Origin: JAJDFU01 sp964641965
GTDB taxonomy: Bacteria > Bacteroidota > Bacteroidia > Chitinophagales > Saprospiraceae
Length of the DNA: 64,000 bases
Assembly (NCBI GenBank): GCA_964641965.1
Contig: CAZXLD010000015.1
Coordinates: 1 to 64,000, forward strand
Reading direction: 5' to 3'
The stretch's first letter is position 1. Each line of letters begins with the position of its first letter. Positions 43,707 through 52,485 of this stretch are shown one piece after another. The position numbers were made by a program, and so were the translations under genes. A model generated the notes under the pieces. It ran no database searches and had not been told where the DNA came from. It saw only the letters and a list, made by a program, of their open reading frames with translations.

Positions 43707-44407
43707 TTCGAGGAAAACTGATGTATGTGGAAGACGATGAAAGTCTGAGCTTTGTTACGCAGGATAATCTGGAGCTGGAAGGATACCGCTTAAGCTGCTA
43801 TTCGGATGGTAAAAGTGCGCTGGAGGCCTTTCGCAAGGAACCTTTTGACCTTTGCATTCTGGATGTCATGCTACCGGAAATGGATGGTTTTACCCTAGCT
43901 GAACATATTCGAGAATGGAATCCGGAGGTCCCCATCCTTTTTTTAACGGCTAAAAGCTTGCCCGAAGATCGGCTCCATGGCTTGCGGCTAGGAGCGGACG
44001 ACTACCTGACGAAGCCTTTTAACATAGAGGAATTGATCTTAAAGATTGAAATATTTCTAAAGCGAAGAAAGGTCATTCCCCTAGTAGATCAGGAAAAGCC
44101 CTTCTCACTCGGTGGAGCTACATTTGATTATCCCAACCTAAATCTAAAGGTGAATGGTACAGCTCGAAAGCTCACCCAAAAGGAAGCAGACTTATTGTTG
44201 TTACTGGTCCAAAACCCCAATCAAGTACTCAAGCGGTCCGAAATTTTGATCCAGGTATGGGGTTCCGATGATTATTTTCTGGGCAGGAGCCTGGATGTAT
44301 TCATTTCGCGCCTCCGAAAATATCTCAAGGAAGAACCTTTATTACAGATCGAAACCCTCCACGGAGTTGGGTTCAGGCTGCTGACAGAAAGCTCCTTAAT
44401 TCCTTGA
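43703..44407 (+). CDS. OmpR/PhoB-family response regulator
   Basis: The 234-residue regulator has a receiver domain with acidic pocket YVEDDE, phospho-acceptor Asp54 (CILDVMLPEMDG), LTA and KPF switch residues, and a C-terminal winged helix (RKLTQKEADLLLLL, then DVFISRLRKYL and GVGFRL). It overlaps the histidine kinase gene by four bases. The pair resembles the RprXY type of Bacteroidota. Target genes are not evident; the foldase gene that follows has its own promoter elements. Confidence 0.95.
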   Translation: MIRGKLMYVEDDESLSFVTQDNLELEGYRLSCYSDGKSALEAFRKEPFDLCILDVMLPEMDGFTLAEHIREWNPEVPILFLTAKSLPEDRLHGLRLGADDYLTKPFNIEELILKIEIFLKRRKVIPLVDQEKPFSLGGATFDYPNLNLKVNGTARKLTQKEADLLLLLVQNPNQVLKRSEILIQVWGSDDYFLGRSLDVFISRLRKYLKEEPLLQIETLHGVGFRLLTESSLIP

Positions 44408-44412
44408 AAATT

Positions 44413-44444
44413 TGGAGATTATGTAAACAAGCAATTACATTTGC
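44413..44444 (+). promoter_or_regulatory. upstream promoter of ppiD-like gene
   Basis: TTG at 44413-44415, 21 bases, TACATTTGC from 44437: good -33/-7 match, 127 bases before ATG 44571. Confidence 0.55.
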
Positions 44445-44498
44445 GTGATTTTTCCCGTTATGGCAGCTTCCTGCTCCAGTTTTTTTACCGGGAAAGGC

Positions 44499-44506
44499 TA
44501 TTTTTG
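44499..44506 (+). promoter_or_regulatory. second -7 element of ppiD-like gene
   Basis: TATTTTTG followed by C matches consensus, 65 bases before ATG 44571. With 44413-44444 it suggests tandem promoters. Confidence 0.55.
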
Positions 44507-44570
44507 CGACCTCTTGAAAAGATCCTTCTGTAGAAGGCAGGCAGAACTACTGCCGATAAAACGGAGATAC

Positions 44571-46685
44571 ATGGCACTAATCACCAAGATCAGAAAGAAC
44601 TTCATTCTCATCATTATCCTTATTGGCTTAGGGCTCGGAGGATTCATTATTATGGATATGACCTCCGGGCAACAAAGTGCTTTTGGAGGTCCAAATACCA
44701 CTCTTGGATCAATTGAAGGAGAAAAGATCAGTTACAATGACTTCATGCGAACAGACCAAGTTCGTGAACAAATGGTATTTCGAGGCAGCGACCCATTCTT
44801 CCGCCGTGAATTACTATGGAATTTTACCGTAGAAAAAGTTCTTGTAGAACAAGAAGCAGAAGCCTTGGGCCTAGGAGTAAGTAAAACTGAGCTTTTAGAC
44901 TTGCAGTTCGGCCCAAATCCAAGCCCGATCATCCAACAGTACTATCGGAATCCCAGGACAGGACAATTGGATCGCAATCAGCTCAACCAGATTAAGCAAG
45001 CGATTGAGTCCAATCAATTCTCCAACCCACAGTTTCGGGCATTTTGGGCACAACAGGAAAAGGAAGTGATCAAAGAGCGTCTGCAATCCAAATTGGGATT
45101 CATGGCTGCCAAAGGAATTTATACGCCTACTTGGATGGCCGAATTAGGTAATACGGCCCAGAATCAGCGGATGGAACTTGAGTTTGTTGCTGTTCCTTTT
45201 GATGAACTCGATAATTCCGAAGTTACCCTTACAGACGACGACCTCAAGGCTTTTATCCAAGACAATAAAGCCCGATTTACCAATAAGGAAGAAACCCGAA
45301 GAGTCGCTTATGCCACCTTCAATGTGACTCCTACAGCCTCCGATTCCGCCTCCTGGAAGAAGGTAATTGCCGATTTGATCCCTGAATTTGAAGAAACGAC
45401 CGAAGATTCCCTGTTCGTTCAGGCTCGATTCGGACGGATGGATCCCGCTTATTTGAAAAAAGATCAGGTGAGTCCCTCCTTGGCAGATACTGTTTTTTCG
45501 GTTCCAGTCGGAACCGTGATTGGTCCCTATGTAGAAGGTCGGTTTTATCAGGCAGTAAAAGTAGTGGACCGGAAAGTCCTTCCAGATTCTGTTCGATCAC
45601 GCCACATCCTGTTAAGAGCTACTACGCAGGAGGAGGCCAATGCAGCATTTAGCACAATTGATAGCCTAAAGCAAGTCCTGGAATCCGGAACGGGTACTTG
45701 GGACTCCTTGGCCCTCGCATTCGGCACAGATGGGACGCGAACCAATGGAGGAGATCTGGGCTATGCCGCACCCAATCAAATGGTCAAGCCGTTCAATGAT
45801 TTGATCTTTTTCCAGGGTGAAGTTGGAAAATTATATGTATTGCCCACCGAGTTTGGCCTGCATTTAGTGGAAATAACGGACCGAAAATATATTGACAATG
45901 AAGAAGGAGTAAAATTGGCATTTCTGGAACAGTCTATCCTCCCTTCAGAAGATACGCAAAAGGAACGCTATGAAGCTGCCTACGAATTTTTGGGCGGCAA
46001 TCAAACCATAGCGGACCTAAGAGCTGCTACAGATAGTAGGAATATAACTTTGGAAACCTCTCCTGCATTGAAGAAGAATGACTTCAATATTGGGACATTA
46101 GGCTCAGGGCAATCTTCTAGAGACATCATTAAGTGGGCATTTGAAAGCGGCGATCCCGGAGATGTTTCTCCGGAGATTTACAGCTTCCGCGAACCCACTG
46201 AAAATTATACGAACAAATACGTGGTCGTAGCACTAGAGTCGGTTCAGGACCCCGGACTGGCAAAACTTGAAAATATTCGTCAGGATATTGAACCCGAAGT
46301 AATTAACCAGAAAAAAGCAGCCTTACTCACCTCCCGGATGGAAGGAAAATCACCAGAAGCTATCGCGTCCGAATTTAGTATAGAAGTTGATTCTATTTCT
46401 GGTGTAACTTTTAATACTTCAACCATTCCGGGTTTGGGGTACGAGCCCAATCTGGTTGCGGCTGCATTTGGCTTAGCACCGGGTGCGGAATCAGAGCCCA
46501 TTGTGGGCACGAGCGCCGTATTTAAGATCCGCATGGTTGAGAAGCCGGAGGTCGGAATATTGGGTAATATCCCACAACTGAGACGTTCCCTGTCTTCTTC
46601 ACCAAGACAAATGGCCCAAACTCAATTGATTTCCGGGCTTAAAGATAAAGCTTCTATCAAAGACAATCGATCAGATTTCTTTTAA
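44571..46685 (+). CDS. PpiD/SurA-like peptidyl-prolyl isomerase
   Basis: The 704-residue protein is anchored by one N-terminal helix (NFILIIILIGLGLGGFIIM). SurA_N-type chaperone segments follow, including the typical YNDFMRTDQVREQM start. A parvulin rotamase domain lies near residues 335-435 (RSRHILLRA, GGDLGYAAPNQMVKPF, FGLHLVEI). Such periplasmic foldases help outer-membrane and secreted proteins leaving SecYEG. The ATG 44571 start fits the family; the frame extends upstream to 44445 but over the promoter region. Confidence 0.9.
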   Translation: MALITKIRKNFILIIILIGLGLGGFIIMDMTSGQQSAFGGPNTTLGSIEGEKISYNDFMRTDQVREQMVFRGSDPFFRRELLWNFTVEKVLVEQEAEALGLGVSKTELLDLQFGPNPSPIIQQYYRNPRTGQLDRNQLNQIKQAIESNQFSNPQFRAFWAQQEKEVIKERLQSKLGFMAAKGIYTPTWMAELGNTAQNQRMELEFVAVPFDELDNSEVTLTDDDLKAFIQDNKARFTNKEETRRVAYATFNVTPTASDSASWKKVIADLIPEFEETTEDSLFVQARFGRMDPAYLKKDQVSPSLADTVFSVPVGTVIGPYVEGRFYQAVKVVDRKVLPDSVRSRHILLRATTQEEANAAFSTIDSLKQVLESGTGTWDSLALAFGTDGTRTNGGDLGYAAPNQMVKPFNDLIFFQGEVGKLYVLPTEFGLHLVEITDRKYIDNEEGVKLAFLEQSILPSEDTQKERYEAAYEFLGGNQTIADLRAATDSRNITLETSPALKKNDFNIGTLGSGQSSRDIIKWAFESGDPGDVSPEIYSFREPTENYTNKYVVVALESVQDPGLAKLENIRQDIEPEVINQKKAALLTSRMEGKSPEAIASEFSIEVDSISGVTFNTSTIPGLGYEPNLVAAAFGLAPGAESEPIVGTSAVFKIRMVEKPEVGILGNIPQLRRSLSSSPRQMAQTQLISGLKDKASIKDNRSDFF

Positions 46686-46712
46686 AGGAGTCTCCTGATA
46701 TACCAGAAAAAC

Positions 46713-46747
46713 GGGGGTGCTTTCAGAGGAAAGTCATCCCCCTTTTT
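46713..46747 (+). terminator. terminator after ppiD-like gene
   Basis: GGGGG...CCCCC with inner CTTT/AAAG pairing and two bulged T, followed directly by TTTTT. Confidence 0.65.
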
Positions 46748-46813
46748 CATGATTTTTTGTCATCTTTGCCACCCGTAATCGCCGTATAAGACCAACTTCT
46801 AAAACATTCCACC

Positions 46814-46942
46814 ATGGCTGACGAAATAAAGAATGCCGGCATCAAAGGATATTGTCTACTTGGAATTATAGTCTTCCTCCTCTTATTCACCATCCTGGTG
46901 GTAGGAATATACCAATACAACTTTCTTTACCTGGGTAATTAA
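46814..46942 (+). CDS. 42-residue single-helix membrane protein
   Basis: ATG 46814 to TAA 46940-46942 encodes a short charged N-terminus (MADEIKNAGIKGY), one long hydrophobic helix (CLLGIIVFLLLFTILVVGIY) and a short aromatic tail. It follows a terminator, and CATCTTTG at 46761-46768 is one base off the -7 consensus, so it could be transcribed on its own. No family is recognised. It is the only coding candidate in the 332-bp gap between the foldase and MerR genes. Confidence 0.5.
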   Translation: MADEIKNAGIKGYCLLGIIVFLLLFTILVVGIYQYNFLYLGN

Positions 46943-47017
46943 ACCCTTGCAGCTATTTTAGGTAGAAGTTGCTGTAGAATGGGCAGGAAGAAAGACCAGT
47001 CTTTCAGCGCCATCTTT

Positions 47018-47932
47018 TCAATGACTTACCCTGATTCCATTTTCAGGACTCTGTACAGTCTTTAGAAATTGAATGGCTTCATCCAGACTCCGCAGAATAG
47101 ATGAGTTTTGAGGTGGATTGACTTGTTGAGCTACGATTTGATAGCCAGATAAGAGTAGATGAGTATTGGGGAAAAGCTCAGAAAGGCGATCAACGTACCG
47201 CTGAATCGGTTCCTTCGCAAACGATTCAGTAATCATGGTAAAAATGTAATCGGGCTTGTGTATCGTACAGGCATCTTTCAAATCTCCAATTGAAATATCC
47301 TGGCCGATGTAGACTACGCGATTCTTCCGCACTTTTAACATATAGTGCATGAAAAGCAAGGTCAATTCTTGCTTTTCGCCCTCAGGTAGGTACAATAAAA
47401 ACTTCTTTCCAAGATGTTCGTTTGGAAGTGGTTCCTGATCAATAGCCACGATAAGCTTTTGCCGGATCAGGTAACTCATAAAATTTTCCTGGACGGGTGT
47501 AATTGAACCTGTAAGCCAGAGCAGACCCAACTTTTCGAGGAAAGGATAAATTACCTCCAACATAGTTTGCTCGAAACCCAACTGTTGTATGTTTGTACCC
47601 ACAATGCGATCAAACTTGGCTTCGTCCATCTCGATCATGGCCAAGGTAAGTGCATCGAGTTGAGTTCCATACTCCACGTTAATCTCCGAAATAGCCGCTA
47701 CTTTTTCTGCCAATTCCTGCTGACTCATTTTTGCGATCCGTGATATTCGGATTCCATTTTTATTCAGCAGAGCGATGTTAAGCAAGAGCTTAAGATCATC
47801 GTCGTTGTAGTATCGGATATTGGTCTTGGTACGCTTTGGCTGGATAATACTGTAGCGTTGCTCCCACACTCGTATAGTGTGTGCCTTGATACCGGTGAGT
47901 TTTTCCAAATCACTGATGGAATATACGGCCAC
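47018..47932 (-). CDS. MerR-family regulator with cobalamin-binding-like C-terminal domain
   Basis: The N-terminal MerR helix-turn-helix reads YSISDLEKLTGIKAHTIRVWEQRY, the exact style of CarA/CarH/LitR relatives. A helical bundle follows (about 95-180) and then a Rossmann B12-binding-like domain. In CarH the bundle motif Q-E-H provides a histidine facing cobalamin; here it reads VQENFMSYLIRQKL, with Asn in that place, and the later D-x-H-x-x-G motif is not recognisable. It may therefore work without B12. A GTG at 47932 is preferred as start because an earlier in-frame start at 47965 adds residues foreign to the family. Confidence 0.85.
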   Translation of the reverse strand: MAVYSISDLEKLTGIKAHTIRVWEQRYSIIQPKRTKTNIRYYNDDDLKLLLNIALLNKNGIRISRIAKMSQQELAEKVAAISEINVEYGTQLDALTLAMIEMDEAKFDRIVGTNIQQLGFEQTMLEVIYPFLEKLGLLWLTGSITPVQENFMSYLIRQKLIVAIDQEPLPNEHLGKKFLLYLPEGEKQELTLLFMHYMLKVRKNRVVYIGQDISIGDLKDACTIHKPDYIFTMITESFAKEPIQRYVDRLSELFPNTHLLLSGYQIVAQQVNPPQNSSILRSLDEAIQFLKTVQSPENGIRVSH

Positions 47933-48158
47933 GATTAACGCTTTCTGGAGTGCATAGTGTAGCACCCTGTCATCTGAAATAATTACGTGAGTAACGCGCT
48001 CTATATTAAAAGGTTTATGCTTTTGTAAGGTTTATGACTTTTTGGATCTGGCAGAAGGTTGAGGTGCTGGAAGCAGGCTATGGCAATGAAAATTTCTATT
48101 AATTTGGAGCTTTGCCTTTCGTTGGCTGACTTTCCCTTTCATGTAAAAACTCCGGCTC

Positions 48159-51059
48159 ATGAGCAAATGGTTACCGCTTATCTTAATCCTTTTCTTTACC
48201 GGTTTAGTGTGGCAGAGTAAAGCCCAAGATCAAACCTGCCTGTACCTGATCGACTTACAAGCTCCGGCAGGCAATGGTCTAAATGGCGCTTTTCTTGAAG
48301 TTATAGCCGAATCGGATACATCTACATTTACTTTACAGTCCGGTAATCAACGATTTATCGAGCTCCCGATACCCAATGGGGAAGAGTTTCGGATTTTGCT
48401 AAATCCAGGCCTATTGGGTTTTGACAATACGGCCTACGCCATTGTAAATAGTTTTGACCCCAATGCGATTGAGCCGGTCGAAGTCTTTAATGATAGAGTG
48501 GATTTCCTCTCCGTGATCCGAGCAATCGGGCCAGCTTCCTGTGCTACTTGCCAGGCTGTTATTCCACCGCTGGTCAACATTGACCGAATCAGGGCCAGTA
48601 CGGCAGACGTAAATTGGGGGGAACTGCCCCAGGCAGAAAGTTACCTGGTTGAATACGGAGAGACTGGTTTCCTACCCGATAGCGGAATAGTAGAACAAGT
48701 AGTCGATAATTCGATCCGCCTGATGGGGCTGATCCCCAAGACTCAATACGACGTATACCTCTCTGCCGTTTGCGCAGCCGGTGATACCTCTGAACGCCGC
48801 GGGCCCTTCACCTTTGAAAGTCGATTCGAACAGGACGCTGGCGTAGCCAGTGTAGACATCCCCACAGCCGATTGTGCCTTGGAGGCATCCTCTTTACCTC
48901 TTCAGGTCCAGGTAGCCAATTTTGGTTCGACCCCGCAGTCGTTAGTTCGATTAGGTTTCAGTGTCAATGGTGATCCTGTAGCCATAGATTACCCAAGAGA
49001 TGGCGTATATACAGGTATCATTGGAAGTGGCCAAAGCGACGAATTCCAATTTGATGCCCAGATCAGCCTTGCGGAAGGCCCAGGCGACTACGAAATCCAG
49101 ATCTGGACGTTTTTGGATGGAGATGAGGACCTGACCAATGACACCTTAACCTATATTTACACCCTGCAAACCCGCATAGACAGCTTTCCCTATCGGGAAA
49201 ACCTGGATAGTACGTCCCGCATTCTAGGTATTGAAACCACCAGCCAGAGCGCTTCCTGGCAATTTGGTACGTTGGAAGGCCCCAGATTTCTGAAGGAGCC
49301 AAGTAGCGAAAATTCCTGGTTTTCGGTTCGCGAAGCAGGGCAGGAAGGAGAACCTGAATTAAGCTTTCTTCGATTCCCATGCCTTGATCTGTCCGAATTT
49401 GAAGAAGATCCCCTACTCAGCTTTGCTTTTCGTATTGCAAGCTCCAATACCTCAGGATTCAATAGTGCCTGGGTTGAATACAGTTTGGATGGTGGTGCCA
49501 ATTGGGATCGTTTGGGCGTCCAGGGAACTGGTCTGAATTGGTACAATGGGTCCTTTGTGGAGCCTGGTGCGGCTATTTGGTCTCCTGATTTTAATGGCCA
49601 GGATTTTTCGACTGTTTGGACTACCGTAATACACCCATTGGCCGGTTTGGCAGGAGCTGACGATGTCAAATTAAGATTGGCCTATCAAACGCTTGATGAG
49701 CCTGCCGATTATGATATTCTATTAGACAATCTTCAGGTTTATGGCCAGGCTGAAAACGACCTTACAGCCATAGAAGCAGAACGTATCTCATCGGTTTTTC
49801 TTTGTGAGGAGAATCAAATAGAACACTCCGTTCGATTTGAATTTGCTAACATCGGGACCCTGGCCCAAAGCGATATACTGGTTGGGTTTGCTATCAATGA
49901 TGATCCTGGAGGTGTAGTTGCACTAGATCCCGCTTCGTTAGGACCCAATGAAACGGCAGAACGGACCTTACCTATCTTGACTCCAAATGAGCCTGGTTCT
50001 TATCAAATCAGGTTATGGGTCTCTGGAGAAGAAGATAATAACTTCTTAAACGACACCCTAACCATCAATTTCGACATCCCGGACCCTTCTGTACCATTTA
50101 AGGAGGACTTTGAAAACTTGGAATTTGTGGAGCTGCCTGTCGGATGGAGATTGTCACAGTCCTCCTCGATTGAGGCTCCTTTCTCGGGTAGCACTAAAGT
50201 ATTGGCTTATACGCCCATCCCTCCTGCTGCTGAAGTACAATATACCACTCCGCTCATCGGCCCACTTGGAGTAAGTGACTCTCTCTTATTTGATCTTTTT
50301 TTGAATTTTGTTCCGGAAGATGACTTTTCGATTTTGGTAACCGCTTCTTCAGATTGCTTTGCCAGTAGTGTAGTGGTTGAAGAATTTGAGGCTACTGACC
50401 TTCAAGAAGTATTTACCTTTTTTACATCCTCTTCCAGCTTGGCAGACCTCGCCGGAGAAGATGTACAGTTCCGTTTCCGGTTCTCTAGCCCGTCCCTTGG
50501 TACAGTTGGAAACTTTTTCCTGGATAATGTGAGTGTCATCGGATGTCAAGCAGATTTCAACCCACAAGTAGAAATTGTCGATGCTTCCTCGCCTTCGGCA
50601 AACGATGGAAGTATTACTGTTACCCCAACTACAGGTGTGGGACCATTCTCCTTCGAGTGGAACACCGGTGATACAACTTCATCGATCAATAATTTGGCTC
50701 CTGGGAGCTATTCAGTCCTTATACAAGATTCCACAGGTTGTTCCCAGATGGTGCTTGCTGAAGTGGATGTAGTTACCTCGACCCAGGAACTATCGTCAGC
50801 TATTGAATCCGTGACATTGATGCCGAACCCAACGGGATCAACCACTCAATTAATTGCGAATTTTGATAAGGCCGTTCAAGTTGACTGGCAACTATTCAAT
50901 ATCAATGGCCAGCTTCTCCAGCAATCGGGTTCGCCAATTTTAGTAAGCAGATTAAACGAACAAGTTGACCTGAACAGTTATTCTCCAGGGGTCTATTTGC
51001 TGAAGCTGCGAGTAGAAAATCAGATACAAACACTTAGGATTGTCCGAACCGGATTTTAA
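48159..51059 (+). CDS. T9SS-secreted multidomain protein with type A sorting domain
   Basis: The 966-residue protein has a signal peptide (PLILILFFTGLVWQSKAQ), a fibronectin type III-like segment (about 135-225), and two rounds of CARDB-like adhesion domain plus lectin/MAM-like domain (about 225-520 and 525-780). A SprB-type repeat (SANDGSITVTP, then FEWNTGDTTSSI) is near 800. The C-terminal ~80 residues form a type A T9SS sorting domain (LMPNPTGSTTQLI ... YSPGVYLLKL). It should be secreted through T9SS and fixed to the surface or released. Probable role is adhesion; no enzymatic domain is seen. Confidence 0.88.
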   Translation: MSKWLPLILILFFTGLVWQSKAQDQTCLYLIDLQAPAGNGLNGAFLEVIAESDTSTFTLQSGNQRFIELPIPNGEEFRILLNPGLLGFDNTAYAIVNSFDPNAIEPVEVFNDRVDFLSVIRAIGPASCATCQAVIPPLVNIDRIRASTADVNWGELPQAESYLVEYGETGFLPDSGIVEQVVDNSIRLMGLIPKTQYDVYLSAVCAAGDTSERRGPFTFESRFEQDAGVASVDIPTADCALEASSLPLQVQVANFGSTPQSLVRLGFSVNGDPVAIDYPRDGVYTGIIGSGQSDEFQFDAQISLAEGPGDYEIQIWTFLDGDEDLTNDTLTYIYTLQTRIDSFPYRENLDSTSRILGIETTSQSASWQFGTLEGPRFLKEPSSENSWFSVREAGQEGEPELSFLRFPCLDLSEFEEDPLLSFAFRIASSNTSGFNSAWVEYSLDGGANWDRLGVQGTGLNWYNGSFVEPGAAIWSPDFNGQDFSTVWTTVIHPLAGLAGADDVKLRLAYQTLDEPADYDILLDNLQVYGQAENDLTAIEAERISSVFLCEENQIEHSVRFEFANIGTLAQSDILVGFAINDDPGGVVALDPASLGPNETAERTLPILTPNEPGSYQIRLWVSGEEDNNFLNDTLTINFDIPDPSVPFKEDFENLEFVELPVGWRLSQSSSIEAPFSGSTKVLAYTPIPPAAEVQYTTPLIGPLGVSDSLLFDLFLNFVPEDDFSILVTASSDCFASSVVVEEFEATDLQEVFTFFTSSSSLADLAGEDVQFRFRFSSPSLGTVGNFFLDNVSVIGCQADFNPQVEIVDASSPSANDGSITVTPTTGVGPFSFEWNTGDTTSSINNLAPGSYSVLIQDSTGCSQMVLAEVDVVTSTQELSSAIESVTLMPNPTGSTTQLIANFDKAVQVDWQLFNINGQLLQQSGSPILVSRLNEQVDLNSYSPGVYLLKLRVENQIQTLRIVRTGF

Positions 51060-51164
51060 GGATGAACATAAATAGATTTGTTATTTTTTGGTTACCGACT
51101 CCCCCCAAAGCGAACTTTTTGGTAATTAAAATGTCATGATTGAATTGGTAAAAAGGGCATAAAC

Positions 51165-52328
51165 ATGAAAATTGGAATCGTCTGTTATCCCACCTACGGA
51201 GGAAGCGGGGTTGTAGCTACGGAGTTGGGACTGGGATTAGCTTCCGCCGGGCATGAAATTCATTTCATTACGTATAAGCGTCCGGCACGATTATCCTCCT
51301 TTCACGAAAATGTTACCTACCATGAGGTAAACGATGCGGATTATCCACTTTTTGAATATCCGCCATATGATACCGCCCTGGCCAGTAAGCTGGTGGATGT
51401 TGTCAAGTTTGAAAACCTGGACCTGTTGCATGTACATTATGCCATTCCACATGCAGCGGTCGCCTACATGGCTAAAAAAATCCTACTGACCGAGGGAAGG
51501 TATGTTCCGGTAATCACCACCCTTCATGGAACCGACATCACCCTGGTTGGAAAGAATGATGCCTTCCGGCCTGTGGTAGCCTTTTCTATCAACAAATCTG
51601 ATGGCGTAACTGCTGTATCGGAAAGTCTGAAGCAACAGACTTATGAATACTTCTCCATTGAAAAAGAAATAGAAGTACTCTATAATTTCATTGACTTCAC
51701 CCGATTTACCAAGCTAAATAAAGATCACTTTAAGAAAGCTATAGCTCCAAACGGGGAACGAATCATCACACATACCTCCAATTTCCGAAAAGTCAAGCGC
51801 GTCGAAGATGTGGTCCATGTTTTTAAAAAAATCTTCGATCGGGTACCTTCCAAGCTCCTGTTGATTGGAGATGGACCTGAACGCCACAACATGGAGCAAT
51901 TGTGCCGAGACCTTGGCCTATGCGATGAAATCCGTTTTTTAGGCAAGCAGGATGCTATAGAAGAGCTCCTTGCCGTTTCAGACCTTTTCATAATGCCATC
52001 TGAAAGTGAAAGCTTTGGGCTGGCAGCGCTGGAAGCCATGGCCTGCGAGGTACCCGTAATCTCTACTGACGTAGGTGGTCTTCCGGAGGTAAACCTTCAT
52101 GGTAAAACCGGCTTTCTGAGTAAGGTGGGAGATGTAGAGGAAATGGCCCAGTATGCCAGCATTATTCTCGAAAATAACGACACGCTCCAAACCTTCCGCC
52201 GTAATGCATTGGCTCAAGCCAAACGGTTCGACATAAAAAATATCCTACCCCAATACGAAGCTTACTACGAGAAGATCCTTAAGCATGCTATATGGAATAA
52301 AACACGACAGCTTACAGCTACAGATTAA
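51165..52328 (+). CDS. bshA: N-acetyl-alpha-D-glucosaminyl L-malate synthase BshA
   Basis: BshA is the GT-B glycosyltransferase that joins UDP-GlcNAc and L-malate in the first step of bacillithiol synthesis. The 387-residue protein starts KIGIVCYPTYGGSGVVATELG and has the family segments HVHYAIPHA, TTLHGTDITLVG and the sugar-nucleotide site PSESESFGLAALEAMACEVPVISTDVGGLPE. bshB and bshC are not in this window. Presence implies bacillithiol as the main low-molecular-weight thiol. Confidence 0.95.
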   Translation: MKIGIVCYPTYGGSGVVATELGLGLASAGHEIHFITYKRPARLSSFHENVTYHEVNDADYPLFEYPPYDTALASKLVDVVKFENLDLLHVHYAIPHAAVAYMAKKILLTEGRYVPVITTLHGTDITLVGKNDAFRPVVAFSINKSDGVTAVSESLKQQTYEYFSIEKEIEVLYNFIDFTRFTKLNKDHFKKAIAPNGERIITHTSNFRKVKRVEDVVHVFKKIFDRVPSKLLLIGDGPERHNMEQLCRDLGLCDEIRFLGKQDAIEELLAVSDLFIMPSESESFGLAALEAMACEVPVISTDVGGLPEVNLHGKTGFLSKVGDVEEMAQYASIILENNDTLQTFRRNALAQAKRFDIKNILPQYEAYYEKILKHAIWNKTRQLTATD

Positions 52329-52485
52329 TTCTCCTGGTGTACCAATCTATTTTATAAAGAGATTTCCAGCGGCTCTCTGTCAAAGGATAGCAAAGGAAAA
52401 GCATCTAGTTGGCTTGGATGGCACAACGATCTAAGTCCTTGTAATCCATGACAAACTTTTGGGTCAGAATTAGTTGACACCACTG

